Part shown: positions 22,933-33,586 of the stretch, in pieces
How positions within the stretch are numbered: position 1 is the first letter of the stretch
How the letters are laid out: each line of letters opens with the position of its first letter
NCBI GenBank assembly: GCA_009363875.1
Contig: CM018685.1
Coordinates: 65,142,593 to 65,206,592, forward strand
Direction: 5' to 3'
From: Mikania micrantha
Taxonomy: Eukaryota > Streptophyta > Magnoliopsida > Asterales > Asteraceae
DNA: 64,000 bases
Program-made: the position numbers and the translations under genes
The notes under the pieces: model-generated
What the model was told of the DNA's origin: nothing
Seen by the model: the letters and a program-made list of their open reading frames with translations, nothing else
Databases searched by the model: none

Positions 22933-23685
22933 CTAGTCCGAATCCATAGAGACGTGTGAAATGTCGCTGGCAGCGTCTCCGTCATCATCATCCTCCTCCG
23001 GATCCTCATTAGGATCCTCGTCAAAGTCCTCTTCTTCGAGGTCCTCGGCCTCGAATTCAGGACCATCCTCTTGAGGTGGTTCCTCAATAAACTGTGCAGC
23101 CCATGCGTTAAGCATGGCATCGCTAGCCTGCACCATCGCCTGAGTTTCGGTTATGTCGGTCCGATTCTCGGTGATACGCACATCATGCTCCTGCACGACG
23201 TCAACGACCTGTCCGTGCTGGGTCATCAGTTGAGACACTTGGAGGCGTAGAGTCTCCATCTGTGCCTCTAATCTGTTGTTGCGTTTCTCCAGCCTATCGT
23301 TTTGTCTCTCTAGTCGATCGCTCTTCTCGTGAAGAGCCCGAACCTCTTCCGATAGTCCCCTAGTCTTCCAGACCTCCCGTCGAGTGCAAGCAACATGTGT
23401 CGCGAAGGCCTGCTCCATCGGCACTCCGAATGGTGGTAGTCGATGTCCTGGAGCGGTGTCGCCGGGATATCGATATGGAGGTACTCTCTCCTCGACGATC
23501 CAACTCTGGAGTATGGTGGGAAGCCATCCCCAATATCTGGCCCGTGTAGCGTCCCTAGCCCGCCGATCCATCTCGGCGTCAACCTGGGCTACGATATCAT
23601 CAATCCGTCGCCGGCTCCCTGCAGCCATGTCGTCAGTGGTAGGGAGTCGGTCTGCGTTCCTACCGGTGCTGTCATTGTTGGCCAT
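22933..23685 (-). CDS. E1 ORF1: extra protein upstream of gag (250 aa, coiled coil, acidic tail)
   Basis: I do not recognise a family. The ATG at 23685 follows AACTTACAGG, and the frame runs 250 codons. Residues 1-60 hold a basic patch (SRRRIDDIVAQVDAEMDRR) and YWGWLP. Residues about 60-110 are mixed (GVPMEQAF, THVA-TRRE). Residues about 114-155 show heptad-like L/E/R/N repeats (SDRLERQNDRLEKRNNRLEA), predicting a coiled coil. Residues 199-241 are almost entirely Asp/Glu. It lies between the primer site and gag, in the same orientation, separated from gag by a 302-nt spacer. The N-terminal 155 residues have a clear counterpart in element E2 (63538-64000), with conservation concentrated in YWGWLP, PMERAF-type and coiled-coil blocks. 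This indicates a real protein. A structural or packaging role is only a guess. Frames on the opposite strand here are shadows. Confidence 0.75.
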   Translation of the reverse strand: MANNDSTGRNADRLPTTDDMAAGSRRRIDDIVAQVDAEMDRRARDATRARYWGWLPTILQSWIVEERVPPYRYPGDTAPGHRLPPFGVPMEQAFATHVACTRREVWKTRGLSEEVRALHEKSDRLERQNDRLEKRNNRLEAQMETLRLQVSQLMTQHGQVVDVVQEHDVRITENRTDITETQAMVQASDAMLNAWAAQFIEEPPQEDGPEFEAEDLEEEDFDEDPNEDPEEDDDDGDAASDISHVSMDSD

Positions 23686-23823
23686 CCTGTAAGTTCTTCG
23701 TTAGTAAGCAACAGTTTAATAAGTAACAATGTCATCAGTGTGCAAGTTCTACGTGTAGTGTCTAGCGTTGAGCAATGGCTATAGTCTAAGTTCACTACAT
23801 GCAAACCTAGTTCTCTATAACCT

Positions 23824-23836
23824 GGCTCTGATACCA
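23824..23836 (-). other. E1 primer binding site (tRNA-iMet type)
   Basis: Minus strand TGGTATCAGAGCC, three bases from the 5' LTR end. It is complementary to the 3' end of plant initiator tRNA-Met, the usual primer of Tekay-type chromoviruses. The same site and spacing are found in E2. Confidence 0.9.
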
Positions 23837-23839
23837 GTC

Positions 23840-26785
23840 TGTCACACCCCCAAATTCCCACTCGTGGCGTATGTCCACGTGGATGTGACGTGTCCAGAAT
23901 CACAGCTCAAAGTCATATAGAACACCTCTATATGCGTTTACAAATCCAAGTTTGACACATACACGTAACAAAATAGTTTGCAGCGGAAAAGTATTTCATA
24001 GCAGCGGAAACAATATATTTGAATACATGCAGCGGAAATGTAAATTGTCAGATCAAAACAACATTGTTTAACATAATGCAAGTAAATTGTTTTCAAAATG
24101 ACAAGACAAGATGCATGCGAGTTCCTAATGCTTGTTCCTTAGTTTGTGCATTCCTGTCCACTTGCTAGCCACGCTAGTTTCCTGAGAATACAAGTTAGAA
24201 AAGTGTCAACACAATGGTTGGTGAGTTCACAGGTTTTGATATACATATAGTAATAAAAGTGTGTCATGCTGTTTATCAATGTTAGTACCGAGCCCTAGGC
24301 CCAAAGTGTCAGTGCGTCACTACCGAACTAGACTTGTTTGTCCTTGCCTCCGCTATGCCTCGTATGCATAGCAAGTTAGGTCAGAATTTGCACGGGTTAT
24401 GACATCCAGTCAACATAGTGCCCCGTGGGGTTAGTCATTCCCTAATGGATCCATCCAAATCTACCACGTTGTTCGTACATTAACGGTAAGACTTTGTGAG
24501 GGCTTAATACGAGTTCAACACTTAATGTTTGTCCAATAAACCAGCATACACCAAATATGTTTGTACAGTAATAACTGTTTGACTCGATGTAACTAGTATT
24601 CTCCCCCTATTTGAAAACGTTTGAAAAAGAGTAAAGAGGGGCCGTAAACTCACCTTAGTGATATGATTGTACGTAAGCGTAAGCTCCTGAGTTGTCGTGT
24701 AGCACGTCGGTCACCGGCAACCTATATCGTATACCGTACGTGAGTTTGCATAAGTGACCGTGCTAGTGTTAGTGCTCGTGTTTGTGCTCAACAACCCTTG
24801 GTTGTTCATGTTTGCCCGTGTCGGTCCACAATGACCGTGTTTGCTCGTGTTGGTCCATATTGACCGTGTTTGACCATGTTTGACCGTGTTTGACCGTGTT
24901 TGACCAAAGTTGACCGTGTCAAATCAACGACCCGTTGGTGAACCGTGTGACGGTTTGTGAATCGTGTAGCAATCGTGTAAGTGTTTGTCGTGTGCAAAAC
25001 GCGTAGGTCGCGTCTATGGACAACTTACTATTTATAGTAAGTTTCCATCTTTAGAAAGTTCACAAAGCATATCGGTTTTATAGTTCTAGCATGCTCGTTA
25101 GTCCTATGTGATCATGTTAACACATAACACATCATCATACAAAGTCACATAAGTCGTTTATAACAAGTTAGCACATAAAAGTTTCCTAAAATGGAAAGTT
25201 TCCATTTTTGGCATACGTGACATCGGAAACCATCTATCTTAGCATCTAAACATCATATCAAAAAATATTAAGTCATTTAGCATGCTCAAATCATTCAACA
25301 TGTTGATAAATCGGTTTTTGTAAAAATAAAGTTACTATAAATAGTAACTTTGTTGTTTTTCATAAGAATAATCATTCTAGCACTTCTAATCCTATTTTCA
25401 TGTTACAAATCATCAAAATAATCCATCTAACATTATTTAAGCATACACATTTAACCGTTATCATCATCTATCAACATTTCACTTTAAAAAGTTACTAAAT
25501 ATAGCAACTATATCGGAAATGACTATAACCAACATCTAAATCATATTCTAAGCATTAATATTGTTCTAAATACGTTAAAACAACATCCTCATACACATGC
25601 ATGATCACCATTGTCACCAAATCACCATTTTATAGATAAAAAGTTACTAAGAATAGAAAGTCTATCAAAAATCATTGTTCCAATCATTCTAATGGCATCC
25701 AACCATACAAATCATCCTCATTGACTCCTATAATCATAATACATCATTCAAGATTATCTAAAATACATTAGATCGTACATGCATGCATCTATATCATCAA
25801 AAATCGTCATTTTAAGCATAGTGGTTCATACCCATCACCTTAGATCATCACAAAACTCAATACTAACATCATAGATCATCAAGAAATGCATCAAAACTAA
25901 CAAACCCAGAAGTGAAAACTCGTGCATGTGAGTCTAGTGAGCTTGCATGTGGGTTTTAAGCCATGCATGTGTGTTTAGATGTGAGGAAAGTGAATATGGT
26001 TCAAGGGAACTACCTTTCAAAGCTTCAAAGTCTCTGAGATGTGACGAGAACAGCCTCTAGGCTTCCTGGTTCGTGGTATTTCGTAGCAACAAAGAGAGGG
26101 TGTAATGGTGATCGATCCCCAACTTCCTTCTCAAGCTTCCAAGGTTCAATGGAGGTCTCTAATGGCTTCCTTGAGCTCTTTTGAGTGTTGCAGAGGGTAA
26201 AGATGGTGATAGGATCGGGAAATGGAGGGTGAAGCCGAAGAAATGATGGTAAAGTGTAGAATAGGCATTATTGTCTTGGATTTATAAAGATTTTGTCGAC
26301 TGGGCGTTGTCGCGTACCGCGATGAGGCTTTCAAATGACTCTCCGCGTACCACGGAGGATTTCGGGAGTCAAACCCCCGCGATGTATGTCGCGTATCGCG
26401 GCACTGCCTCTTGTTGGACCATCGCGTACCGCGATGGGCCTCTGGAGAGCCCAATAAGCCCTTTTTAATGGGTTTGATCCGTTCGTCATCGTTTTCACGC
26501 TTCCGAATTATCGTTTGGCCTCGTTCGAACTTCCAAGTCCCATGTGTGAGTGTTTCGAGTGCTGTGCTACACAATGTGCTTGACGTTCACCAACGTTCGT
26601 GTGTTTTGACACGTGTGTGCTGTTTGTCGATAATCCCACGAATTATCCTGTTGTGTGTCGGTGTTCGTACTGTCGTGCCACGTGTCACACTAAATTAATC
26701 TAATTCTAGTGCCACGTGTGCATAAAGCATTTAAATAAACATTTAAATAAGTATAAAGCTGACCTGGAAATTACGGGGTGTCACA
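23840..26785 (-). repeat. E1 5' LTR
   Basis: 2946 bp. Differences from the 3' LTR noticed by eye: C/T at about 15346 versus 24132, T/C at about 15482 versus 24268, G/A in the second dyad (17567 versus 26353) and T/C at about 17901 versus 26687. All are transitions and two fall in CpG, as expected of methylated cytosine decay. It drives transcription of ORF1 and gag-pol leftwards. Confidence 0.95.
26308..26437. promoter_or_regulatory. Array of CGCG dyads in the E1 5' LTR
   Basis: Same four sites as at 17522-17651 (offset 8786). In the second site the right arm has CCACGGAG instead of CCGCGGAG, breaking its symmetry. The promoter copy that drives the element therefore has three well-matched dyads and one damaged one. 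Confidence 0.6.
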
Positions 26786-26790
26786 GGCCA

Positions 26791-26995
26791 GGATCAATTC
26801 GCCGAATGGCCAGGCTCAGTCGCCAGGCTCCTTCGCCGAATGGCCAGGCTCAGTCGCCAGGCTCATTCGCCGAATGGCCAGGCTCAGTCGCCAGGCTCAT
26901 TCGCCGAATGGCCAGGCTCATTCGCCGAATCGCCAGACTCAGTCGCCGAATGGCCAGGCTCAGTCGCCGAATGGCCAGGCTCATTCGCCTGAACC
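26791..26995. repeat. Tandem repeat within the solo LTR, target of E1
   Basis: About six units built from CGAATGGCCAGGCTCAGTCGC and CAGGCTCATTCGC, with 24- and 36-bp spacing variants. The left flank of E1 (GGCCGAATGGCCA, 15041-15053) is the edge of the same array, so E1 integrated in its first unit. The open frames across it (26716-27228, 26778-27053, 26850-27074) are low-complexity Arg/Ser/Pro translations and not genes. Confidence 0.8.
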
Positions 26996-29529
26996 ATATT
27001 CGGCCTTCACCCTTATTCGGCCAAGTTGTTTCGGTTATGGCTCCTTCGGCTAGGGGTTGGGTTAGAACTATCAATCTCGATCAAGAACTTTGGGCGCATA
27101 GTATGCATGGGGATAACATAGGGTGCATGGACGGGTTAGGTACACACACTTCATGCATGGTGTGTGTGTGTGTGTGGGTGCATGGGAAGTGTTATGGTTT
27201 TCCTAACATAAAGCCAACTTTGTATTAACTAAAAGTTAAACATGAGTGTCATTTGGTCTAAGGGTATGAAACCATCTAATGAAAATATAGATTTTAATGT
27301 TAGTGGGTTCAAAACACTTGAGTATTCATGAAGAATCAAAACAGTAACCTAAGGTTTGGGGTGCTAATTTAGTTATTAACACCTAACCCTAGGAAATTTC
27401 GTAACAAATATGTGATTATTCTAGATGATATATCGAGTTATCTAGTACGAGTTATTCAAAGAATCATGGGACGATCAAAGTCTAATAATGGGTCCAAGGG
27501 TGGCCCAATGGGTTTACAATAAGCCCATCAAGTTTAATTACACTTTTCTTAAACTTAAATATGTTTTTAATAAAAGAAATTAAATTATAAACCTTATTAA
27601 AATAATTAAATGATTTCTAAATAAAAGTTTAACTTAAAATAAATTATATTAAAGATGTGTTAAATAAAGATTTGTGATGTAATTAAAATAAACCCTAATC
27701 ATCTAGGGTTTAAGAGTTAATAATATTGGGTCTATTACGGGTAATACAATTAGACTAGTTAAGGGAAATCCTAGAAACACTTTAGTAATGTAGGACACTT
27801 AGTTGCACACCGAGACCAAACCCTAGTTACGACAACTACCGTATGTACTTATCATATTCGAATTCTTTTAAAAACAACTCAGGAACTGAAGACACCTAGG
27901 CAACAATCAAAGAGAGCGCATATCTTTTGTGGTAATTCATTTCAGAGCAACACAGGTGAGTTCATTGCCCCTTTTCTAACATTTTTGTTTTAAAACGCGG
28001 GGCTGAGAAGCATGCGTAAACTGTTTTATTTAAACTGTTTATTTAAATGCTTTTATTTATTATATGTTTTACATATATATGTTTGTTGATACTCTTAGAC
28101 TCCTGTCTAAGAAATTATTGAACAGATCAAGTTATCAAATAAATTTAAGTACTCTTATGAGTAATACCTTAAATTTAAACCATAATTCAACCCTTAGTCC
28201 ATCAAGTTCAAATTCAAGAATCTAAATTCAAAGTGAAATCAAATGAACATAATCAAGAGATCATATTCAAGGGAATCATAACTCAGTGTGTGATCTGAGA
28301 CCCAAGAATCATAATCAATCAATTATCATTGAAAATCATGGGAATTCAAATAATCAAGAATCAAGAGACTCAAGGAATTAGAAATTATAAATGTGTGTGA
28401 ATCATTGAAATAATGAAATCATTATGATCTAATGAACTCATTAATACTCAAGTCAAGGTGGATGTCAGTTGTGTATGGAATCAAGACCACGTGTAACACA
28501 CATATAAAGTCCCTCTCAGGTATAGAAGACTCTTGTAGTCAGGCTATACGGGCAATAACATGAACGATCAAATGATATCAATATCAAAGTCAAAATCATG
28601 AGAATCAAGAGATCAAGAATCATAGGATATCCTTAAAGTCCCACTCAGATGCAGAAGACCATTGGGTCAGGCTGTAACGGGCAAAACATTAAAGTCCCAC
28701 TCAGATGCAGAAGACCATTGGGTCAGGCTGTAACGGGCAAAACATTAAAATTCCGCTCAGTTCAGGTGTACTCCTTGTGAGTTATGCTTGACATGGGTCA
28801 CGTGTGAGAGGTTACAACTTGGACACCCACCAACAACTAAGTCTAACTGATTGAGTAAAATCATACCCAATCATCATGTCTTAGTTGTATTTAAATGTTT
28901 TATTTAATTATTAAATTAAATATTTGACATTTTACTATCATCACTGACTTTTGGGAAATACTATATCTACGATCAAAATCAAGAGGATCAAAGGCAAATC
29001 CGGTTTCAAAATCATAATCAAATTTAGAGGTGTTGGGTAAAAATGCTTGATTATCATTAACAACAGTGTCATATGCATATTAGTATGTGGTGGGATAGCG
29101 TCTGGGCTTGACCCTTTCGTGATTCCCTATATATAAGCATACCCATGTGTTGACTTGATTTTTGCATGACTTCTCAGGTGACGAACAGGTCAACTAAGGA
29201 GTTATTTCCTTTGGACTAGGACTTTCAATAGAAGGCTTAGCATTTTGGACCTGCATACTTTTGAAGACATCATTATACAAATTATTTTGTATATCTTGTG
29301 TAAATACAAGATAGAAATTTCATGATGTTGATGGTAGATTTACATTGTTAAATTATAAACAATACTGATGTAATTTAACTTTGTAATTCTATTACATTTA
29401 GCATTCTCATTTATATCGTGTGCAATGTAAACAATCTGATCATCACGATTATCACTCACGATATCGCGCCCCGGGAACCTTCCGCCCGACGGGACAACCG
29501 ATCCTATCCCGCCGGCTCGGGGTGTGACA
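26996..29529 (+). other. Remaining right part of the solo LTR
   Basis: Non-coding. A 57-bp unit beginning AAAGTCCCACTCAGATGCAG is tandemly duplicated at about 28637-28750, with two weaker relatives at about 28508 and 28745. Around 28200-28400 the text is a degenerate run of AATCAAGA/AATCATAA phrases. The end is GC-rich (29461-29529). Confidence 0.6.
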
Positions 29530-29534
29530 GAAAG

Positions 29535-30650
29535 TGTTTGTTATGATCACTAATTAACGAATGGAAAATCGATTAAAAGGTTTATTTGTTTAACTTGAAA
29601 AACAATTGCAATTAACTAAAAAGAATTTAAACAATTATGAAAAAGGTGATTCCTCTGTGATTTGGATTCAAAACTTAGTTTTCAATTGGGAATTCACATA
29701 GACATGAACTTATGAATTAATTGATTGTGACACACAAGGACCATTTGCTTCGATTGTAAAACAACGGAAGATTATCACAAGAACATCAATTGAATCTAAT
29801 CAACCCAAAACACAACTTAATATATCATAATTACTAGAACTCTCAGGAATTGAAAATCAATGATTAAGGTTCAAATCAAATCCAATCGTTTACAATCAAA
29901 TAATCAAAACAACTAGCAAAGAGCATCGAATGCTTAGATTGCATGTCCCAAATAAGATTGAAAACTAAATCAAATCATCAACTTACAAGAATCCTCCACC
30001 TGGAGGAAACCACAAAGAAATTAGCCTCTCATGTCATCAAATCGATCTTCAAAACTTGATTGTATCTTCATCATGGATGACTTTGGATTGATTGGATGGA
30101 TTAGAATGATGAATTGGCTTTGATTTTGCTTCCCAAAAGTTGTCCCAAGTCGCCTCTTGCGTTTAGAGTGAAGATGGAATGCCAAAAACCCTAAAAAATT
30201 CGTATTTTAAAACCTGATTTTCGTAACTGCTGGAGCCTCCAGCAATACTGTAGCTTACTGCAACTGTTTTCTGATCAGATTTATTGTACCCTCCAGCAGC
30301 ACTGTAGCTTACAACAACTGTATTTTGATCAGATTTGCTGTAGTCTCCATCAGCACTGTAGGCTGTTGCAGTAACTTTACTTCACTTCTTGTTTTTAAAA
30401 TATCTTCTCCATTCGGACTTCGTTTTACGCACCGTAAAGTTTTACGATCTCATACTTCCATCCTATATCTTCTCAAAACCTTTCTCTTCACTTTCCATTC
30501 ACCTCAAACTTTTATAATTGCTTTGATTCTTTGTATTTAACCTGAAAAACACGATAAACGCGTAGTAATCTAATTCGAAGCAATTACATACTCAAATATC
30601 ATTAAAATTAAACATTAAAACCATATAAACACCATTCCAGACCCCATCCA
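29535..30650 (-). mobile_element. Outer Athila/Tat-like LTR, 5' part
   Basis: Continues the LTR interrupted at 13977. The join is supported by the GAAAG duplication. It contains a threefold near-repeat of CAGCACTGTAGCTTAC (about 30243-30375), with ACTGTTTTCTGATCAGATT/ACTGTATTTTGATCAGATT between units. The exact outer end is not clear; the text changes character near 30650. The open frame at 30325-30540 lies inside and is not a gene. Confidence 0.5.
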
Positions 30651-30685
30651 TCATACATCTTATTGCTAACTTCGGGGCCCACAAT

Positions 30686-30862
30686 AATGTAAATCAAAAG
30701 GTGTAGGTTTTTTCTTTTTTTAATTAATGTAGGGCCCACTTACATTAATAAAAAAATATAAAAAAACCTACACCTTTAGATTTACATTAGGTTTTTTCTT
30801 TTTTTAATTAATGTAGGGTCCACTTACATTAATAAAAAAATATAAAAAAACCTACACATTTA
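30686..30862. repeat. Tandemly doubled foldback miniature element
   Basis: AATGTAAATC...AAAGGTGTAGG at 30686 pairs with CCTACACCTTTAGATTTACATT ending near 30788. The same hairpin (AGGTTTTTTC, ATTAATGTAGGGTCCACTTACATTAAT, AAACCTACAC) then follows again to about 30862. Two adjacent copies share the TAATGTAGGGNCCACTTACATTA centre. Confidence 0.6.
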
Positions 30863-30869
30863 AATTTAC

Positions 30870-31630
30870 TTTAATATGCGCCCAAAATAATAAGATGTGG
30901 TTATTCGGTTATCGCAACAAGGAAGGGTTAACATTCGAACCATCCCCTGTATATATATATATATATTCACTAATGTTTTTTTATTACAAAAATGTTGTTC
31001 TTGTTATTACTTCGATGGTAATCATCACCCGATGCTTTTTTTTTTGAACAACTAAATATTTTCTTTTAACAACCACCCGATACTTACTACTTTGGTTTTT
31101 CATAATTATGATGCTTTATTTCTTTGAGCAGAATTTCTACTCCAAACATTTCATTTTCGTCGGACGCATTGGATTCTAGTTTTACTTCAATGAGATCCAA
31201 TTAATAATAAAAGTTGGATTGATAACTTTATTATATCACTTGGCAAGGAAAAGAAATCCTACCTTCATGTTATAGGATTAAGATAATCTTTATTCATTAT
31301 AAAAAAATATAAACATGAAAAATGGCTTATGTAAGTTCGTTTTCTTTGAGTTAATTTATTGTTATATTTTAATTAAATTATTCGTAAATTACTTTATTTA
31401 ATGTTGTCAACAAGCTACCACATGGGAAAACAGTTATTGTGCGAAGATGACTGATAAATTTATGATTTGATAACAGAGAACATATTGCAAGTATATTTTT
31501 ATAAACTTGTATTAATATAAGCTTAACTAGAATGTGAATTGAATAGAAATCACATTTTTATGTTTTTTTTTCTTGTGGGTTTTAGTTAACTTCAGATTGT
31601 AGGCTCATCAAAAAGAAATTGACAGATTTG
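30870..31630. other. Intergenic, remnant of a (TA)n element only
   Basis: At 30935-30967 the text GTTAACATTCGAACCATCCCCT next to a TA run is the right end of a (TA)n-anchored element whose other end I cannot find. The rest is AT-rich with no recognised content. Confidence 0.4.
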
Positions 31631-31635
31631 TAGAA

Positions 31636-31665
31636 CTAGTAATGTTACCCGCACGTTGCGGCGTG
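31636..31665 (-). mobile_element. Helitron-like 3' terminus
   Basis: On the minus strand the text reads CCGCAACGTGCGG (hairpin), then GTAACATTACTAG followed by host T. Hairpin plus CTAG/T is the standard Helitron end. The matching 5' end should lie to the right, but I could not identify it with confidence. Confidence 0.4.
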
Positions 31666-32828
31666 GTGATATACTGATATGATTAAAACCTTAGCGATAC
31701 GAAGTGATTGCAGTACTTAAAAAGAACATGTCAGGTTGTGACGGATCGGTTATGAGGACGAAACCATAGATACAAAAAACTTCAATTATTATGTCCATGT
31801 AGTCATGTACGCTCTTGTGTAAGAATTTTCAAAAGTTAACTTAATAAGAGATCTTGGGTTTAAATCCAATCAAAGAAGTAATATTAGGGTGTATGAGTGC
31901 GAGTATGATAGTATGATTATTTAAAAAAACTTAATAGATGATAAATAGAAAAGGTTTAAAAGTCACACAAACGGAAAGAAATAATATACGTTTAAACAAA
32001 AGAAAAGGAAATAAATATTATAGGTTTAAAGTTAAACAAAAAAAAAGAAATACAATAAAGGTAATGTTTTTATGTATTTATAATAAAAAAAGAAATTCAA
32101 TTTTGATAACTTGTTTTTAAATCTTGAAAAAAAATATCTCACATTAAAGGTAATGTTTTTATGTATTTATAATAAAAAATAAACTTTAGTATAAATCAAT
32201 ACAAAACGCAATTTAAAATGTATGGACAGAAATACAATAAAAAAGATATCATTACATGAGTCAAAAATTAAATTAAACCCGAAAAGGCCTCCACTATAAG
32301 ATTCAATAAACGCATTTTACCACTATAGGATTCAATCAACCTTATGGACTAAGGAATGAATTTTACCACCAGTCTCTTTCACATTCTTATCTAGTATAGT
32401 GCAATCAATTGCTAAGGAAAATATACGAGGTGTTTATTGGATCGTATAACAAGTTATTTTGCTTATTTCAACCAAGTTATTCGGATTTGAATTTTTTGCA
32501 TCTTTATGATCCTGATCCAACCCAAATTGGTTAGAATCGCATCCAACCCAAATCTATCGAAATTAGGATTCTATTCGGATTCGGATAAATACGAATAACT
32601 AGAACAACTCAGACAATCTGAGTAAAGCCGAATAAAAATTTCCCAAAATTATACTTGACTTTTTTGGTTTTAGATACTATTTCAATTTTTATTTTTATTT
32701 CAATTTTTATTTTTATTTTTGTATTTCAGAATTTTCAAACACTTAAAATAATCATCAATATTTATAAAAATAAAAAGTAAGAACTAGGATCTGTCACTTT
32801 GACAAGGCCTAACCGGGTCCGCTAAAAA
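31666..32828. other. Intergenic, nothing recognised
   Basis: No gene. A 32-bp phrase beginning GGTAATGTTTTTATGTATTT is directly repeated at about 32059 and 32149. Short decayed Asn/Lys-rich frames around 31938-32120 look like AT-rich noise. Confidence 0.4.

Positions 32829-32887
<59 letters not shown>
32829..32887. repeat. (TA)n microsatellite, about 58 bp
   Basis: Uninterrupted AT repeat bordering the first of three miniature elements. Further TA tracts occupy 33080-33110 and 33531-33583, with interrupted TA/CA tracts at 33896-33950. Confidence 0.95.
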
Positions 32888-32890
<3 letters not shown>

Positions 32891-33076
32891 AGATGTTCAA
32901 ATGAGAACTATTTAGACTTGAGAACTAAAAGAACCAATTTTAACCACAAGTTTGGAAGGGTGTAAAAGTAACTTCCCTTATTTTAAAAGAAAATTACTTT
33001 TATACCCCTTAAAATATGTGGTTCAAAATTAGTTCTTATGGTTCTTTGATGTTTAATGGTTCTCAATGGAATAAGT

Positions 33077-33079
<3 letters not shown>
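32888..33079. mobile_element. (TA)n-anchored miniature element a
   Basis: About 192 bp, starting GGGAGATGTTCAAATGAGAAC and ending (inverted) GGGACTTATTCCATTGAGAACC. The arms also pair internally: AGAACCAATTTTAACCAC with GTGGTTCAAAATTAGTTCT, and AAGTAACTTCCCTTATTTTA with its inverse. It is bounded directly by TA runs on both sides. Confidence 0.65.
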
Positions 33080-33110
<31 letters not shown>

Positions 33111-33112
<2 letters not shown>

Positions 33113-33526
33113 GAAGGTTCATGAGAAAACTCCTTATTTTGAAGAAAACCAAGAAAACTCATACTAACCAATAAATTTTTTAATAAAAAATTTCATAATA
33201 TTTTATTATAAGGATAGAAATGTTATAATACGCAAAAAATTTTTGAAAAAAATATGTAAATCATGAAATTACATATATGTAACTCAAAAAGTTTCGTGTG
33301 TCACTTATCAAGTTACATATATGTAATCAGTATGTGTAACATAGTGATTACATATATGTAATAACCTAAAATATATATTTTTTTATATTTTTTTTTCTTT
33401 TTTTACATTTCTTATCTTATAATAAAAAGGAAATAGAAAAGAAAAAATGAAAAAAAAAATAATTGGTAATGATTGTGATTAATTTTCTTAGTTTTCTCCA
33501 AAACGATGGTTTTCTTAGGAACCCTC

Positions 33527-33530
<4 letters not shown>
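33111..33530. mobile_element. (TA)n-anchored miniature element b
   Basis: About 420 bp. The left end GAGGAAGGTTC and AGAAAACTCCTTATTTTG pairs with the right end GGGAGGGTTCC and AAGAAAACCATCGTTTTG. The interior has several ACATATATGTAA palindromes. Decayed relatives lie at about 4935-5165, 11540-11680 and 12720-12900. Confidence 0.65.

Positions 33531-33583
<53 letters not shown>

Positions 33584-33586
<3 letters not shown>

Larger units (their letters stand above)
15054..26785 (-). mobile_element. Complete Tekay/Del-type chromovirus (element E1), very young
   Basis: An 11.7-kb Ty3/gypsy LTR retrotransposon on the minus strand. Both LTRs are 2946 bp and begin/end TGTGACACC...GTGTGACA in sense orientation, with TSD GGCCA at 15049-15053 and 26786-26790. 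The primer site, an extra ORF1, gag-pol and a polypurine tract are all in order. By eye the LTRs differ at only four positions, all transitions, so insertion was recent. Clade is assigned from the C-terminal chromodomain-like tail and overall pol text. The features inside are listed separately. Confidence 0.95.
13978..29529 (+). mobile_element. Solo LTR (plus orientation) split by the young chromovirus
   Basis: Starts TGTAACATCAGTGCC and ends CTCGGGGTGTGACA. It is flanked by the 5-bp duplication GAAAG (13973-13977 and 29530-29534). Removing the nested element (15054-26785 and one GGCCA) leaves about 3.8 kb. A TATA box in GGGTATAAATACCC (about 14624) is followed by a CT-rich leader (14655-14740). 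A CAGGTGAGTTCATTGCCCC phrase at about 27954 parallels AGGTGAGTTTACGGCCCC in the E2 LTR (62590s), supporting plus orientation. No internal region remains, so this is a solo LTR formed by recombination. The open frame at 14862-15134 lies inside it and runs into the nested LTR, so it is not a gene. Confidence 0.82.

Noticed and set aside
26716..27228. 170-codon open frame rich in Arg, Ser, Pro
   Set aside because: It translates the tandem repeat of the solo LTR; overlapping frames in other phases and on the other strand are open for the same reason.
28637..28750. Possible CRISPR-like direct repeats
   Set aside because: Only two adjacent 57-bp copies without spacers, inside a plant LTR; a simple tandem duplication.
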